Part shown: piece after piece, positions 1 to 8,190 of the stretch
Layout: every line of letters begins with the position of its first letter
Position numbering within the stretch: the first letter of the stretch is position 1
Assembly (NCBI GenBank): GCA_963714795.1
Contig: CAVQPS010000008.1
Span: 372,001 to 436,000, forward strand
DNA length: 64,000 bases
DNA from: DATIXJ01 sp963714795
Lineage (GTDB): Bacteria; Bacteroidota; Ignavibacteria; UBA10030; SZUA-254
Direction: 5' to 3'
Position numbers and translations under genes: made by a program
Notes under the pieces: model-generated
What the model was told of the DNA's origin: nothing
Database searches by the model: none
Seen by the model: the letters and a program-made list of their open reading frames with translations, nothing else

Positions 1-744
1 ATCGATTGTCTGATGGTCACCGCGCACAATCGGACCGGTGATTGCGGTTGCCGGAGAATCCCGCACAACATTTTCCATCGTTGCAGTCAATAACGGACCG
101 AAAACTTCCGTCCACGTTGCTTTCAAATTCAATGCCGATGACAATTCGCTGATCGTGTTGAGAAGCGTCGCCATATAACTCGAAGCAAACACGCACGCAA
201 CATGATACAACGGTTTCAATTCCTTGGTGATGACAACGGATTTTCCTTCAAGCAATTTTACAATTATTTCAACTTTTTCGATTGCTTGGGGATTCCCTTC
301 AACGCCGTAAAAAATATTCCTGAGCTTGTTCCGCATCTGTTCCGGTGTTCTTGTTTTCGGAAAGGTTTGAATAGGATGCATTGATGCAACCGTCGCGCCT
401 TTTTTCTTCAGCGGGGCAAGAATGTCGGATGAATAAACTCCGGAGCAATGAACGACACAGAGTTTTTTAAACTTCAGTTGTTTGACTTTTGAAAGCCCGG
501 ATGCGACTTCTTCGAGCGCCGGATCGGAAACGGCAATCAGAATATATTCGGTTGATGGATCGATGTCTGCCGGCTTTGTCGATGCTCGTTTACAATGTAC
601 TTTCTTTGCCAGGTCGATTGCGTGTTTGCCCGATTTGCTGATGACGCTGACAATCGGAATTTTTTTATCGTGCAAAGCAAGGGCTAGAGTTGAACCGACT
701 TTTCCTGCGCCGATGATGCTGAATTTTGGATTTCGTTTCTGCAT
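1..744 (-). CDS. Rossmann-fold DUF2520 protein, 3' end cut by window
   Basis: The frame stays open from the ATG at 744 to the window edge, giving 248 codons and no stop. The N-terminus reads KFSIIGAGKVGSTLA, a dinucleotide-binding GxGxxG loop. It is followed by the pattern of the Rossmann-like plus DUF2520 family: an IAVSDPALEEV segment, then VHCSGVYSSDIL and SMHPIQTFP, then a helical C-terminal half. The family resembles NADP-dependent pyrroline-carboxylate reductase or ketopantoate reductase folds, but its substrate is unknown. It starts 7 bp after the stop of the MEMO-family gene and is probably the third gene of that operon. Roughly the last few dozen residues lie outside the window. The family call is by recognition of the motif order and was not searched. 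Confidence 0.85.
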   Translation of the reverse strand, partial: MQKRNPKFSIIGAGKVGSTLALALHDKKIPIVSVISKSGKHAIDLAKKVHCKRASTKPADIDPSTEYILIAVSDPALEEVASGLSKVKQLKFKKLCVVHCSGVYSSDILAPLKKKGATVASMHPIQTFPKTRTPEQMRNKLRNIFYGVEGNPQAIEKVEIIVKLLEGKSVVITKELKPLYHVACVFASSYMATLLNTISELSSALNLKATWTEVFGPLLTATMENVVRDSPATAITGPIVRGDHQTID

Positions 745-750
745 GTGCGA

Positions 751-1584
751 TTAATTTGTCCGGACGATTGCCGCCGAAAGGTATCCGACAACACGTTTGT
801 GATCGCCGGTGATATCGCCGGAGTTGCAATGGTGCAGTGTTTGGATGCGATCGGCACCCAGCAATTTTGCGGCAGTCATAACGGCGACAGCCGGACCACC
901 ACCGCACGCTTCCGTCGTTTCATTGTCAAGGTGATGAATGAGCTGCTCGCAATCGAATGTCTCAACATCATGAATGAAGACATGATCAAGATTTTTTGCC
1001 TGTTGATATGTATGATAATGAGAAAGATCGGTGCTCGCAATGAGCAGCGAATGTTTTCCCGCAAGAATATGAGCGAGTTTTTTACCGAGATGAAAACAAT
1101 ACTCTTTCCGCTGATCACCCATGACGATCGGCAGGAAACGGAATGAGGGAAGAACGCTTTGTAAAAACGGTAGTTGGACTTCGACCGCATGTTCGTTCCG
1201 ATGACCGCGTTGGGATGATTCGATCAATGATTCATCTTTCAGAAGAGCATCACGCATTTCTTCGTCGATGGAAATATCGCCGAGTGGCGTTTCATATCCG
1301 GATCCGTTGTATACGGAAATCCCGTCGAAGTATTCGGCGTGGCTCGGCGCGACAATGATAACAGAATCGAAGGAATGCTTTTTGAGCAAACGGTACGCAT
1401 ACGCGGCTGTCGAGCCGGAATACATGTATCCTGCATGCGGAACAATCAATCCGACGATCGTTCCGGAAACCGGAGCGTCGTTCGTTTGATCGAATAATTG
1501 TTCGATGGTTGATGTTAATTCCGAGCTTCGTTCCGGATAGAACATCCCGGCAACGGCATTCGAACGTATGGTTGATCTGTTCAT
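751..1584 (-). CDS. MEMO1 family protein (AmmeMemoRadiSam system protein B)
   Basis: 277 residues if started at the ATG at 1584 (MNRSTIRSNAVAGMFYP), the usual N-terminus of the family; an upstream TTG would only add residues overlapping the preceding gene. Family hallmarks are RSNAVAGMFYP, VPHAGYMYSG, APSHAEYFDG, ASTDLSHYH and EACGGGPAV. The two histidines and the cysteine that form the dioxygenase-like metal site proposed for human MEMO1 all have counterparts here. It follows the AMMECR1 gene with 1 bp between stop and start, so the two are almost certainly co-translated. In many bacteria these two domains occur with a radical SAM protein (AmmeMemoRadiSam, proposed RNA or protein modification); no radical SAM gene is visible here. 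The reaction is not established. Confidence 0.93.
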   Translation of the reverse strand: MNRSTIRSNAVAGMFYPERSSELTSTIEQLFDQTNDAPVSGTIVGLIVPHAGYMYSGSTAAYAYRLLKKHSFDSVIIVAPSHAEYFDGISVYNGSGYETPLGDISIDEEMRDALLKDESLIESSQRGHRNEHAVEVQLPFLQSVLPSFRFLPIVMGDQRKEYCFHLGKKLAHILAGKHSLLIASTDLSHYHTYQQAKNLDHVFIHDVETFDCEQLIHHLDNETTEACGGGPAVAVMTAAKLLGADRIQTLHHCNSGDITGDHKRVVGYLSAAIVRTN

Positions 1585-1585
1585 A

Positions 1586-2173
1586 TTAATGTGTATGATG
1601 AGACGGCGTATCCTGTTGAAGGACATCAGCCGTGAAAATGAATAAACAGATGTCCGGATTCTGCCACATCGTTGACGGTAAGCCCGCTTTTCTGAGAGTG
1701 TTCTTCACGAATGTTTCTTTATCCCATCCCTGTTCGGTTGCCACTTGCGGAAGCAATAATGCCCGATGATTTCCGTGCTCGACGATAAGGCCGTGTGTTC
1801 CGATTTCGATTTCTTGAACATCATGAATTTCCCTGCGCGGAGAAAGAACGGAAATCTCAATTTCAAGATCGGTCATTTCATCGGCCGTGAGCGGCTCGAA
1901 ACGATAATCTTCCATCGCTGCTTTTGCCGCTGCTTCATGTACCGTTTCGTACAGCGGATCTATTCCTTCGATGTAACCGATGCAACCGCGTAATTCTCCA
2001 TGAATTCGAAGCGTGACGAAGGCGCCGCACCGATCCATCAGCGCCGGTGGAATTTGAGCCGGCAGTTTTCCCCTGGAACGTTTCACCGCCGAGGCAATCG
2101 ACCTGCGGGCAATATCGAAGAGGATTTGTTTTTCGGAATCTGAAAGCATTCTTACCATGAATTGTTGAATCAA
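1586..2173 (-). CDS. AMMECR1 domain protein (AmmeMemoRadiSam system protein A)
   Basis: 195 residues from the ATG at 2173; in-frame ATGs at 2158 and 2149 are equally possible starts. The signature LRGCIGYIEG of the AMMECR1 family is present, followed by the typical LEIEISVLSP segment, a GLIVEHGNHRALLLPQVA stretch and a C-terminal LFIFTAD. AMMECR1 is a small alpha/beta domain of unknown biochemical role that commonly pairs with MEMO and a radical SAM enzyme. It is the first gene of the operon AMMECR1-MEMO-DUF2520 and is divergent from the phosphohexomutase gene, with about 120 bp of shared control region. Confidence 0.93.
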   Translation of the reverse strand: MIQQFMVRMLSDSEKQILFDIARRSIASAVKRSRGKLPAQIPPALMDRCGAFVTLRIHGELRGCIGYIEGIDPLYETVHEAAAKAAMEDYRFEPLTADEMTDLEIEISVLSPRREIHDVQEIEIGTHGLIVEHGNHRALLLPQVATEQGWDKETFVKNTLRKAGLPSTMWQNPDICLFIFTADVLQQDTPSHHTH

Positions 2174-2230
2174 ACTTACGGAAAATGCGGTTGATATTCA
2201 ACTACTTCTGAATTGTGAGCTCTCTCCGCC

Positions 2231-2259
2231 TTGATTCTCACGCGCATCTTTACTACATT
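2231..2259 (+). promoter_or_regulatory. Sigma-70-type promoter for the phosphohexomutase gene
   Basis: TTGATT (2231-2236), a 17-bp spacer, and TACATT (2254-2259). It lies 33 bp upstream of the ATG at 2293 and inside the longer open frame that begins at 2215. It therefore argues for 2293 as the true start. Confidence 0.55.
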
Positions 2260-2292
2260 CTCAATGGAAAAGAAAGAAACGTCGAGAGAATT

Positions 2293-3666
2293 ATGTCATT
2301 AATGGTCACTATTTCCGGCATACGCGGAATCGTGGGAGAAAATCTCACGCCGGAGGTCGTTATGAAATACACGTCTGCTTTCGGGCAATATTGCGAAGGC
2401 GGAAGAATCGTTATCGGCTACGACGGCAGGATAACCGGAAAGATCATTGCCAATATTGTTTCGTCGACGTTACTTTCCATGGGATGCGATGTCATTGCCC
2501 TCGGCATTGCTCCGACGCCGACCATCGCTATTGCGGTGGAACAGCTTCATGCGGCGGGCGGAATTTCCATCACGGCAAGTCATAATCCGATAGAGTGGAA
2601 CGGTCTTAAATTTTTTGCCGCCAGCGGTGTTTTTCTGAATGCGGAAGAAAACAAGAAATTATGGGCTATCGCAAATTCAGCGGACCGTTCATACGTCCCG
2701 TGGAATTCTTTGGGAAAATATCTTGTCGACGACTCGTTTCTCCGTCAGCATATCGATATGGTGTTGAATCTGCCGTATCTCAAACCCGACGTCATCCGAA
2801 AAAGGAAATTCAAAATCGTCGTTGATTGCATCAATGCCGCCGGCGGTGTTATTGTACCGCGGCTCCTGCGGGATTTTGGATGCGATGTGATTGAAATGAA
2901 TTGTGATGTCAGCGGCATTTTTTCCAGGCCTTCCGAGCCGGTTCCGGAAAATCTTGTCGCACTCTGTGACCGCGTTCGAACCGAACAGGCGGATATCGGA
3001 ATTGCTGTCGATCCGGATGTCGACCGGTTGGTGTTGATCAACGAGAAAGGCGAACCGTTCGGAGAAGAATACACCATAGCGACCGCGGTAAAATTTATTT
3101 TGGAGCATGATCGTTCGCAAACGGGAATCAATCGCCCCTCGGTGGCGGTCAATCTTTCGACGACGAGAGCCGTAGACGATATTGCACGTGCAAACAATGC
3201 AACGGTGTATCGTACGCCGGTGGGAGAAATTAATGTTGTGCAACGGATGCGACAACAGGGAGCCATCATCGGCGGGGAAGGAAGCGGCGGTGTGATTTTG
3301 CCGGCAGTGCATTACGGTCGTGATGCAATCGTCGGAATCGGTCTCATTCTGCAACAGCTTGCAGAATTCAACGGAACAGTGTCCGCATTCAAATCGACAC
3401 TGCCACAGTACGAGATTGTCAAATCCAAGATCGATCTCGATCATAAATCTCCGGACCGGATTCTCGACACGATTAAACAACGGTATGCCTCGAACGGAAA
3501 TGTGAATGTCGATGACGGGCTTAAAATCAATTTCGAGCGCTCCTGGGTTCATTTGCGAAAATCGAATACTGAGCCGATTATCCGGATTATTGCCGAAGCG
3601 CCGACAAACGTGCAGGCACAAGAATTAGTTCAAAAATTCCGACAAGAAATTCTTCAATTGCCATGA
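2293..3666 (+). CDS. Phosphoglucomutase/phosphomannomutase family protein (alpha-D-phosphohexomutase)
   Basis: 457 residues from ATG 2293; the N-terminus MSLMVTISGIRGIVGENLTP aligns with family starts, so the upstream extension to 2215 is rejected. All four signature loops are visible: the phosphoserine loop TASHNP with Ser96, the metal loop DPDVDR (240-245), the sugar-binding loop GEGSGG (328-333) and the C-terminal phosphate-binding RKSNTEPIIR. It interconverts a hexose 1-phosphate and 6-phosphate (Glc, Man or GlcN); the specificity cannot be read from the sequence, and GlmM-like or PMM/PGM-like are both possible. Its TGA overlaps the ATG of the EutN/CcmL gene (ATGA), so the two are translationally coupled. 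Confidence 0.93.
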   Translation: MSLMVTISGIRGIVGENLTPEVVMKYTSAFGQYCEGGRIVIGYDGRITGKIIANIVSSTLLSMGCDVIALGIAPTPTIAIAVEQLHAAGGISITASHNPIEWNGLKFFAASGVFLNAEENKKLWAIANSADRSYVPWNSLGKYLVDDSFLRQHIDMVLNLPYLKPDVIRKRKFKIVVDCINAAGGVIVPRLLRDFGCDVIEMNCDVSGIFSRPSEPVPENLVALCDRVRTEQADIGIAVDPDVDRLVLINEKGEPFGEEYTIATAVKFILEHDRSQTGINRPSVAVNLSTTRAVDDIARANNATVYRTPVGEINVVQRMRQQGAIIGGEGSGGVILPAVHYGRDAIVGIGLILQQLAEFNGTVSAFKSTLPQYEIVKSKIDLDHKSPDRILDTIKQRYASNGNVNVDDGLKINFERSWVHLRKSNTEPIIRIIAEAPTNVQAQELVQKFRQEILQLP

Positions 3667-3935
3667 TTCTTTGTAAAGTTACCGGTACACTCGTTGCAAC
3701 GCAAAAAAATGAACATCTGAAAAGTCAGAAATTGCTGATCGTTCAACCGGTCGATCTTCAGGGAGAACCGATCGGTCGTGATCTTATCGCTCTCGATTCG
3801 GTCGATGCCGGATTGAACGATACCGTTCTGGTGATTCAGGAAGGATCAGGCGCTGCACAGGTGTTGGGCAATAAAAAAGTTCCGGTTCATTCGGTTATTG
3901 TTGCCGTGGTGGACGGACTGGAGACTGTCGAGTAA
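3663..3935 (+). CDS. EutN/CcmL family microcompartment vertex protein
   Basis: 90 residues matching the length and pattern of EutN/CcmL: MILCKVTGTLVATQK at the N-terminus, KLLIVQPVD, a GEPIGRDLIALDSVDAG segment, VLVIQEGSGAAQVL, and a hydrophobic C-terminal strand with VHSVIVAVVD. Members form pentamers that cap the vertices of bacterial microcompartments. No hexameric BMC-domain shell protein or encapsulated enzyme is present in the window. The gene instead overlaps the phosphohexomutase stop by 4 bp. A role outside a shell, or with shell genes elsewhere in the genome, is possible. Confidence 0.9.
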   Translation: MILCKVTGTLVATQKNEHLKSQKLLIVQPVDLQGEPIGRDLIALDSVDAGLNDTVLVIQEGSGAAQVLGNKKVPVHSVIVAVVDGLETVE

Positions 3936-3944
3936 AATTCAGTT

Positions 3945-3997
3945 GTCCGAGTGTTGTACACTCGGACTGTTGTGTCCGACAGTGCAACTGTCGGACA
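3945..3997. repeat. Two tandem perfect hairpins with related stems
   Basis: Hairpin 1: GTCCGAGTGT / ACACTCGGAC (3945-3954 and 3958-3967, loop TGT). Hairpin 2: TGTCCGACAGT / ACTGTCGGACA (3973-3983 and 3987-3997, loop GCA). They are 5 bp apart and share the core TTGTCCGA. They begin 10 bp after the EutN/CcmL stop. They could terminate or stabilise that transcript, but the following bases are not a clean T-run, and the tandem arrangement is closer to a REP-like element. From 3998 to 4212 I see no gene. Confidence 0.8.
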
Positions 3998-4212
3998 ACA
4001 GGGGATTTTTGTGGGGGGTAAAATGTTCCTTCCTAATACGATTAAAATCAATCCAGCACAATCAGTGGGGGTTCTGAATATGCATAGACTGATAAAATAT
4101 TTTTTGCTATCTAAATTTACTTTTAAGGATTTCAATTTGTCGAGGACAACATCAATATTGATAAAAAGAGCATGGAGGACGATTATCCAATTTAATTATT
4201 GAGAGAAAGTGA

Positions 4213-4783
4213 ATGAAAAATTTAAAAGTATTAGTCTTATTCTTCATATTTATTTGGTTAGTATCTTGCTTGGCCTTTGCACAGATCTCCGACCCACAAC
4301 CTAGGGTTGACCATTCACAGCCAAGTCAAGAAGAAAAGGATCTCCTTAGTAAAACTGAACAAGAAGGGCCTTATGAAGAAATAAAATTATCTCGAGTATG
4401 ACTCAGCTTCCATAATAAAAAGCAATTTTGTTAAGAGGGAAATTTTTGAGTGTTACTTCAAAAAAGTTCTAAAATCATAAAGGTATATCAAAATATGCAA
4501 GTCGGATTAAGTCAATATACAATGAACATTTTATTACTATGGATACTCTGGAAAGGCAAGAATTGTGGAAGCATATTATGGTCACATCGACGTCGGATTA
4601 GTTGCTGTCAAAGAGTATATCCCGCAGAGATTCAATATGTAGGAGTACATAGATAATGAGAAAGATACTACTAGTGTGACACATTCCTGCTACTGTCCTC
4701 TCATTACTGTAGAGGGCATGATCACCGACATCTACGGGATTGTATCGACATACTATATATTGGGTTATTTATACCTGGAATGA
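4213..4783 (+). pseudogene. Broken gene for a small secreted protein, unrecognised
   Basis: An ATG at 4213 follows an AGAGAAAG ribosome-binding site and begins with a good signal peptide (MKNLKVLVLFFIFIWLVSCLAFAQ). The clean frame runs 62 codons to 4401. Shifting by one base gives a protein-like continuation from about 4396 to 4783 (YYYGYSGKARIVEAYYGHIDV, then a stretch ending LGYLYLE). That continuation is interrupted by in-frame stops. The stretch is much more AT-rich than its neighbours. I cannot assign a family. It is either a decaying gene or a poorly sequenced intact one; the similar damage in alaS makes the second plausible. From 4784 to 4926 there is only the upstream region of dprA. 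Confidence 0.4.
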
Positions 4784-4926
4784 TAATCAGCTAAAGATAT
4801 TTTGCAGTTGAAGCTAAAAGGAGAAATGCAATCTGAAACGACTTTTTCTTTACCAAAGCTTTTTCTTATATTTCAATTGTAACTTTAGTGTAATTCAGCG
4901 GTAAATTTTTCGGGAGGAAAATTGTC

Positions 4927-6051
4927 ATGTCTGCTTTTGATCTTCTTGTGTTGTCACAAATTCCGCAGATCGGGTCTAACCGGCTTCGTCTTCTTGTGTC
5001 GCATTTCGGTGCGCCGGAAAATATTTTTACCGCAAGTGCCAGGGAAATTTCTGCCGTGGAGGGATTCAGTAAAAAGCTTGCATCCATGGTAGTTCACTTT
5101 TTGAAAAGCACCAAGCTGGATGAAGCAAAGAGGTATGCCGAAAAACAGCTTTCGAGATTAAATAAAGTTGACGGCAAGATTGTTTCGTTCTGGGAAAAAC
5201 GATATCCGGAGCCGTTGAAAAAGATTTACGATCCGCCTCCTTATTTTTTCCTTCGCGGGGAGATTGCCGAGACCGATAAATATTCTCTTGCGATCGTCGG
5301 AACGCGTACACCGTCGGAATACGGGATCACGATGGCGGAACGATTCAGCCGGGATTGTGCATCGATCGGCATAACCGTCGTGAGCGGACTTGCACGCGGT
5401 ATCGATACCGTTGCCCATCAGACAGCCGTGAAATCTTCCGGAAGGACGATTGCGGTCATCGGTTCGGGACTCGATGTTTGTTATCCTCCGGAAAACAGAA
5501 ATTTGATGGACAGGATTATTTCTAACGGCGCGGTCGTCAGTGAGTATGAAATGGGAGCGAAACCGGATGCTGTCAATTTCCCGCGGCGGAACCGCATCAT
5601 CAGCGGATTGTCGTTGGGAACGCTTGTCGTCGAAACCGACGTCGATGGAGGTGCGATCATTACGACGAATATGGCGCTGGATCAGAACAGGGAAGTCTTC
5701 GCTATTCCCGGAAATATCACGGCAAAGAAAAGCCGCGGCTGCAACATGCTTATCAAAGAAAGTAAAGCGAAACTTGTTGAAACGATGGATGATATCCTTG
5801 CTGAATTATCCGGCAAGCTGAAACCGCTGATACATACTATTCATCAGGGAGATCAGGAGAAAGCGATGGATGGATTGAATCTTTTTGAACGAAAGGTGTA
5901 TGAGGCATTGTCGTTTGATGCTCTCCATATTGATCTCCTAGCTGAACGTTGCGGCATGTCTACCGCCGATGTTCTGGTGCACCTGCTCGGCCTTGAATTC
6001 AAAGGCATTGTGAAACAATTACCCGGGAAAACTTTTTTAAAAATTTCTTAA
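4927..6051 (+). CDS. dprA: DNA-processing protein DprA/Smf
   Basis: 374 residues, the normal family length. It is preceded by a strong ribosome-binding site (GGGAGGAAA). An N-terminal helix-hairpin-helix-like region (about 1-80) leads to the Rossmann-type DprA core: AIVGTRTPSEYG, VVSGLARGIDTVAHQ, IAVIGSGLDVCYPPEN, VNFPRRNRIISGLS, VVETDVDGGAIITTNMA and FAIPGN. The final 65 or so residues form the DprA winged-helix domain (LLAERCGMSTADVLVHLLGLEF). DprA loads RecA on incoming single-stranded DNA during natural transformation; many non-competent bacteria also retain it. It stands alone between the broken secreted-protein gene and the DUF3109 gene. Confidence 0.97.
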   Translation: MSAFDLLVLSQIPQIGSNRLRLLVSHFGAPENIFTASAREISAVEGFSKKLASMVVHFLKSTKLDEAKRYAEKQLSRLNKVDGKIVSFWEKRYPEPLKKIYDPPPYFFLRGEIAETDKYSLAIVGTRTPSEYGITMAERFSRDCASIGITVVSGLARGIDTVAHQTAVKSSGRTIAVIGSGLDVCYPPENRNLMDRIISNGAVVSEYEMGAKPDAVNFPRRNRIISGLSLGTLVVETDVDGGAIITTNMALDQNREVFAIPGNITAKKSRGCNMLIKESKAKLVETMDDILAELSGKLKPLIHTIHQGDQEKAMDGLNLFERKVYEALSFDALHIDLLAERCGMSTADVLVHLLGLEFKGIVKQLPGKTFLKIS

Positions 6052-6136
6052 TCTCAATTTTCCGATTACAAATATTTTTCCTGATTTATCCTTTCACGCT
6101 TTTCTCTTACCAAAAACTTTCGTATTTTGTATCACT

Positions 6137-6706
6137 ATGGTCATTGTGAATGAAACGATTGTTGAGGACAGCATTGCGAACAGACGCTTTGCATGCGATC
6201 TTGCACAATGTAAAGGTGCCTGCTGCACGCTTCCCGGCGGGCGGGGTGCGCCATTGCAGGACGACGAAATCGGTGAAATTGAACGGGCATTTCCGTTTGC
6301 CAGGAAATATCTTTCTGCAACTCATCTGGATGCAATTGCAAGGCACGGAATGGTAGAGGGAATTCCCGGCAGCCATGCAACGGTTTGTATTGATGAAAAA
6401 GATTGTGTCTTCGTGTATTATGAAGATTCCGTTGCAAAGTGTTCTCTGGAAAAGGCATATCTTGCAGGCGAAACGACATGGCGGAAACCGATTTCCTGTC
6501 ATCTGTTTCCCATCCGGATTTCACGAAATGGTCCGGAACGGGTCCGGTATGAACAAATTCGGGAATGCCTGCCGGCTGTATCGAACGGAACGGCAAAAAA
6601 TATTCCGCTGTACGTCTTTCTGAAAGACGCTCTGATACGAAAATTCGGCAAAACGTGGTATGAGGATTTCCAAACAAAGTGTGAACGTGAAAATAATGCG
6701 CGTTGA
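6137..6706 (+). CDS. DUF3109 family cysteine-rich protein
   Basis: 189 residues. The cysteine pattern is that of DUF3109: CDLAQCKGACC near residue 20, then KCSLEKAYLAGETTWRKPISCHLFPIR in the middle and ECLPA near the C-terminus. These cysteines suggest an iron-sulfur or zinc site, as in the related YkgJ-type proteins. Function is unknown; the family is widespread in Bacteroidota and Ignavibacteria. It starts 85 bp after dprA and lies 29 bp before rpoN. A short TATTTT box about 15 bp upstream of the ATG hints at its own promoter. Confidence 0.85.
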   Translation: MVIVNETIVEDSIANRRFACDLAQCKGACCTLPGGRGAPLQDDEIGEIERAFPFARKYLSATHLDAIARHGMVEGIPGSHATVCIDEKDCVFVYYEDSVAKCSLEKAYLAGETTWRKPISCHLFPIRISRNGPERVRYEQIRECLPAVSNGTAKNIPLYVFLKDALIRKFGKTWYEDFQTKCERENNAR

Positions 6707-6735
6707 TGATATAAATTTATCGTTCGTATAACCCC

Positions 6736-8169
6736 GTGTTGAATCTCTCTCAACGACAAATGCTTCAGATGAAGCTGACTCCCCAGCAGGTGCAGTATCT
6801 GCAACTGCTGCAGCTTCCCGTTCTCGCGCTCGAACAACGCATCAAAGCGGAACTCGAACTCAATCCGCTTCTGGAAGAAATCGACGAAATGGAAACGGTT
6901 CAGGAGCAGGAGGAGGTTTCCACCCCGGAGGCGGAGGCGGCCGAGACAAAGAATAATGACGACGATGGTTACACGTTCGAAGATTTCATGAATGATGAGC
7001 TGGACGGACATAAAGCCGCCCGGAGCAACTTCGATGAAGAAGAACGTGACGAACTTCCCCAGCCGTCGGAACAAACGGTCACACAGAAACTGATCGATCA
7101 GATTTTTTTTCTCGATATTTCTCCGGAAGAAAAAATTCTGTCCGAGGAAATTGTCGGGAATATCGATGAAGACGGTTATCTCCGGAGAGAATTGCCGCTG
7201 ATCGTTCAGGATCTGAACCTTGCGCAAAATCTTTCCCTGACCAATGAGCGTGCCGAAGAAATTCTTGCGATGATCCAGCGTCTCGATCCGCCGGGTATTG
7301 CCGCCCGATCGCTTCAGGAATGTTTGATCGTTCAGCTCGAGGTCGGCGCTTTTAATCACGTGCTGAAGGAGCAGGCGCTGACGATTCTTCGCAAGCATTT
7401 CGACGACTTCACGATGAAGCATTATGAAGATCTGGCAAAATTTCTCAACATTCATATCGATCAACTGAAACCGGTCATCGAGTTGATTCAAAAATTGAAT
7501 CCCAAACCGGGGGAAGGTCAATTTTCTGCCCAACAGAATTATGTTATCCCGGATTTTACGGTTGAACATGATGACGACGATTTTATTATTTCGCTCAACG
7601 ACAGGAATGTCCCGCCGTTGCGTATCAATAAAGGTTACAAAGAATTGATGTCACGACGGCATAAAAACGGTACGCCGGATAATGTCAAAGATTTTATCCG
7701 CAAACGGTTCGAAGCGGCAAAATGGTTTATCGCTTCTATCAACCAGCGCCGGGATACGATGATGAGAGTCATGCGGGCAATTGTGGAAAAGCAGAGATTA
7801 TTTTTTGAAACCGGTGAAAACCTGCGGCCGATGATTTACAAGGATATTGCCGAAGTGATCGGAATGGATATTTCCACGATCAGCCGCGTGGTGAATGGCA
7901 AATATGTTCAGACAGAATACGGTGTTTTTGAGTTACGCCATTTCTTCAGCGATAAACTGACGACGTCGTCCGGCGATGAAATTTCAAACAAAGAGGTAAA
8001 GAAACAGATCAAGGAAATGATTGAAAAAGAAGAACCGAACCATCCGTTGAGCGATGACCGGATCGCCGAAATGCTCAATACGGATGGATTGAATATTGCC
8101 CGCAGAACCGTAGCAAAATACCGCGAGGCGATGAAAATTCCTGTTGCACGGCTTCGCCGAAAAATTTAA
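6736..8169 (+). CDS. rpoN: RNA polymerase sigma-54 factor
   Basis: 477 residues from a GTG start that encodes MLNLSQRQMLQMKLTPQQVQYLQLLQLP, the Gln/Leu-rich activator-binding region I. An acidic region II follows (about 48-115), then the core-binding domain and a DNA-binding domain with VIGMDISTISRVVNGKYV and LRHFFSDKL. The RpoN box ARRTVAKYRE lies close to the C-terminus. It directs transcription from -24/-12 promoters with help from AAA+ activators; no such activator is encoded in this window. It is followed by hslV after 21 bp. Confidence 0.98.
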   Translation: MLNLSQRQMLQMKLTPQQVQYLQLLQLPVLALEQRIKAELELNPLLEEIDEMETVQEQEEVSTPEAEAAETKNNDDDGYTFEDFMNDELDGHKAARSNFDEEERDELPQPSEQTVTQKLIDQIFFLDISPEEKILSEEIVGNIDEDGYLRRELPLIVQDLNLAQNLSLTNERAEEILAMIQRLDPPGIAARSLQECLIVQLEVGAFNHVLKEQALTILRKHFDDFTMKHYEDLAKFLNIHIDQLKPVIELIQKLNPKPGEGQFSAQQNYVIPDFTVEHDDDDFIISLNDRNVPPLRINKGYKELMSRRHKNGTPDNVKDFIRKRFEAAKWFIASINQRRDTMMRVMRAIVEKQRLFFETGENLRPMIYKDIAEVIGMDISTISRVVNGKYVQTEYGVFELRHFFSDKLTTSSGDEISNKEVKKQIKEMIEKEEPNHPLSDDRIAEMLNTDGLNIARRTVAKYREAMKIPVARLRRKI

Positions 8170-8190
8170 TCACATACTCAGTGCTTACCT

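Noticed and set aside
2689..3621. Open frame of 310 codons on the minus strand opposite the phosphohexomutase
   Set aside because: Antisense shadow of a well-conserved gene, rich in His, Arg and Cys as usual for such shadows.
6499..7569. Long open frame on the minus strand (356 codons) opposite rpoN
   Set aside because: It lies wholly antisense to a clear sigma-54 gene, its translation has no domain pattern, and it has no ribosome site.
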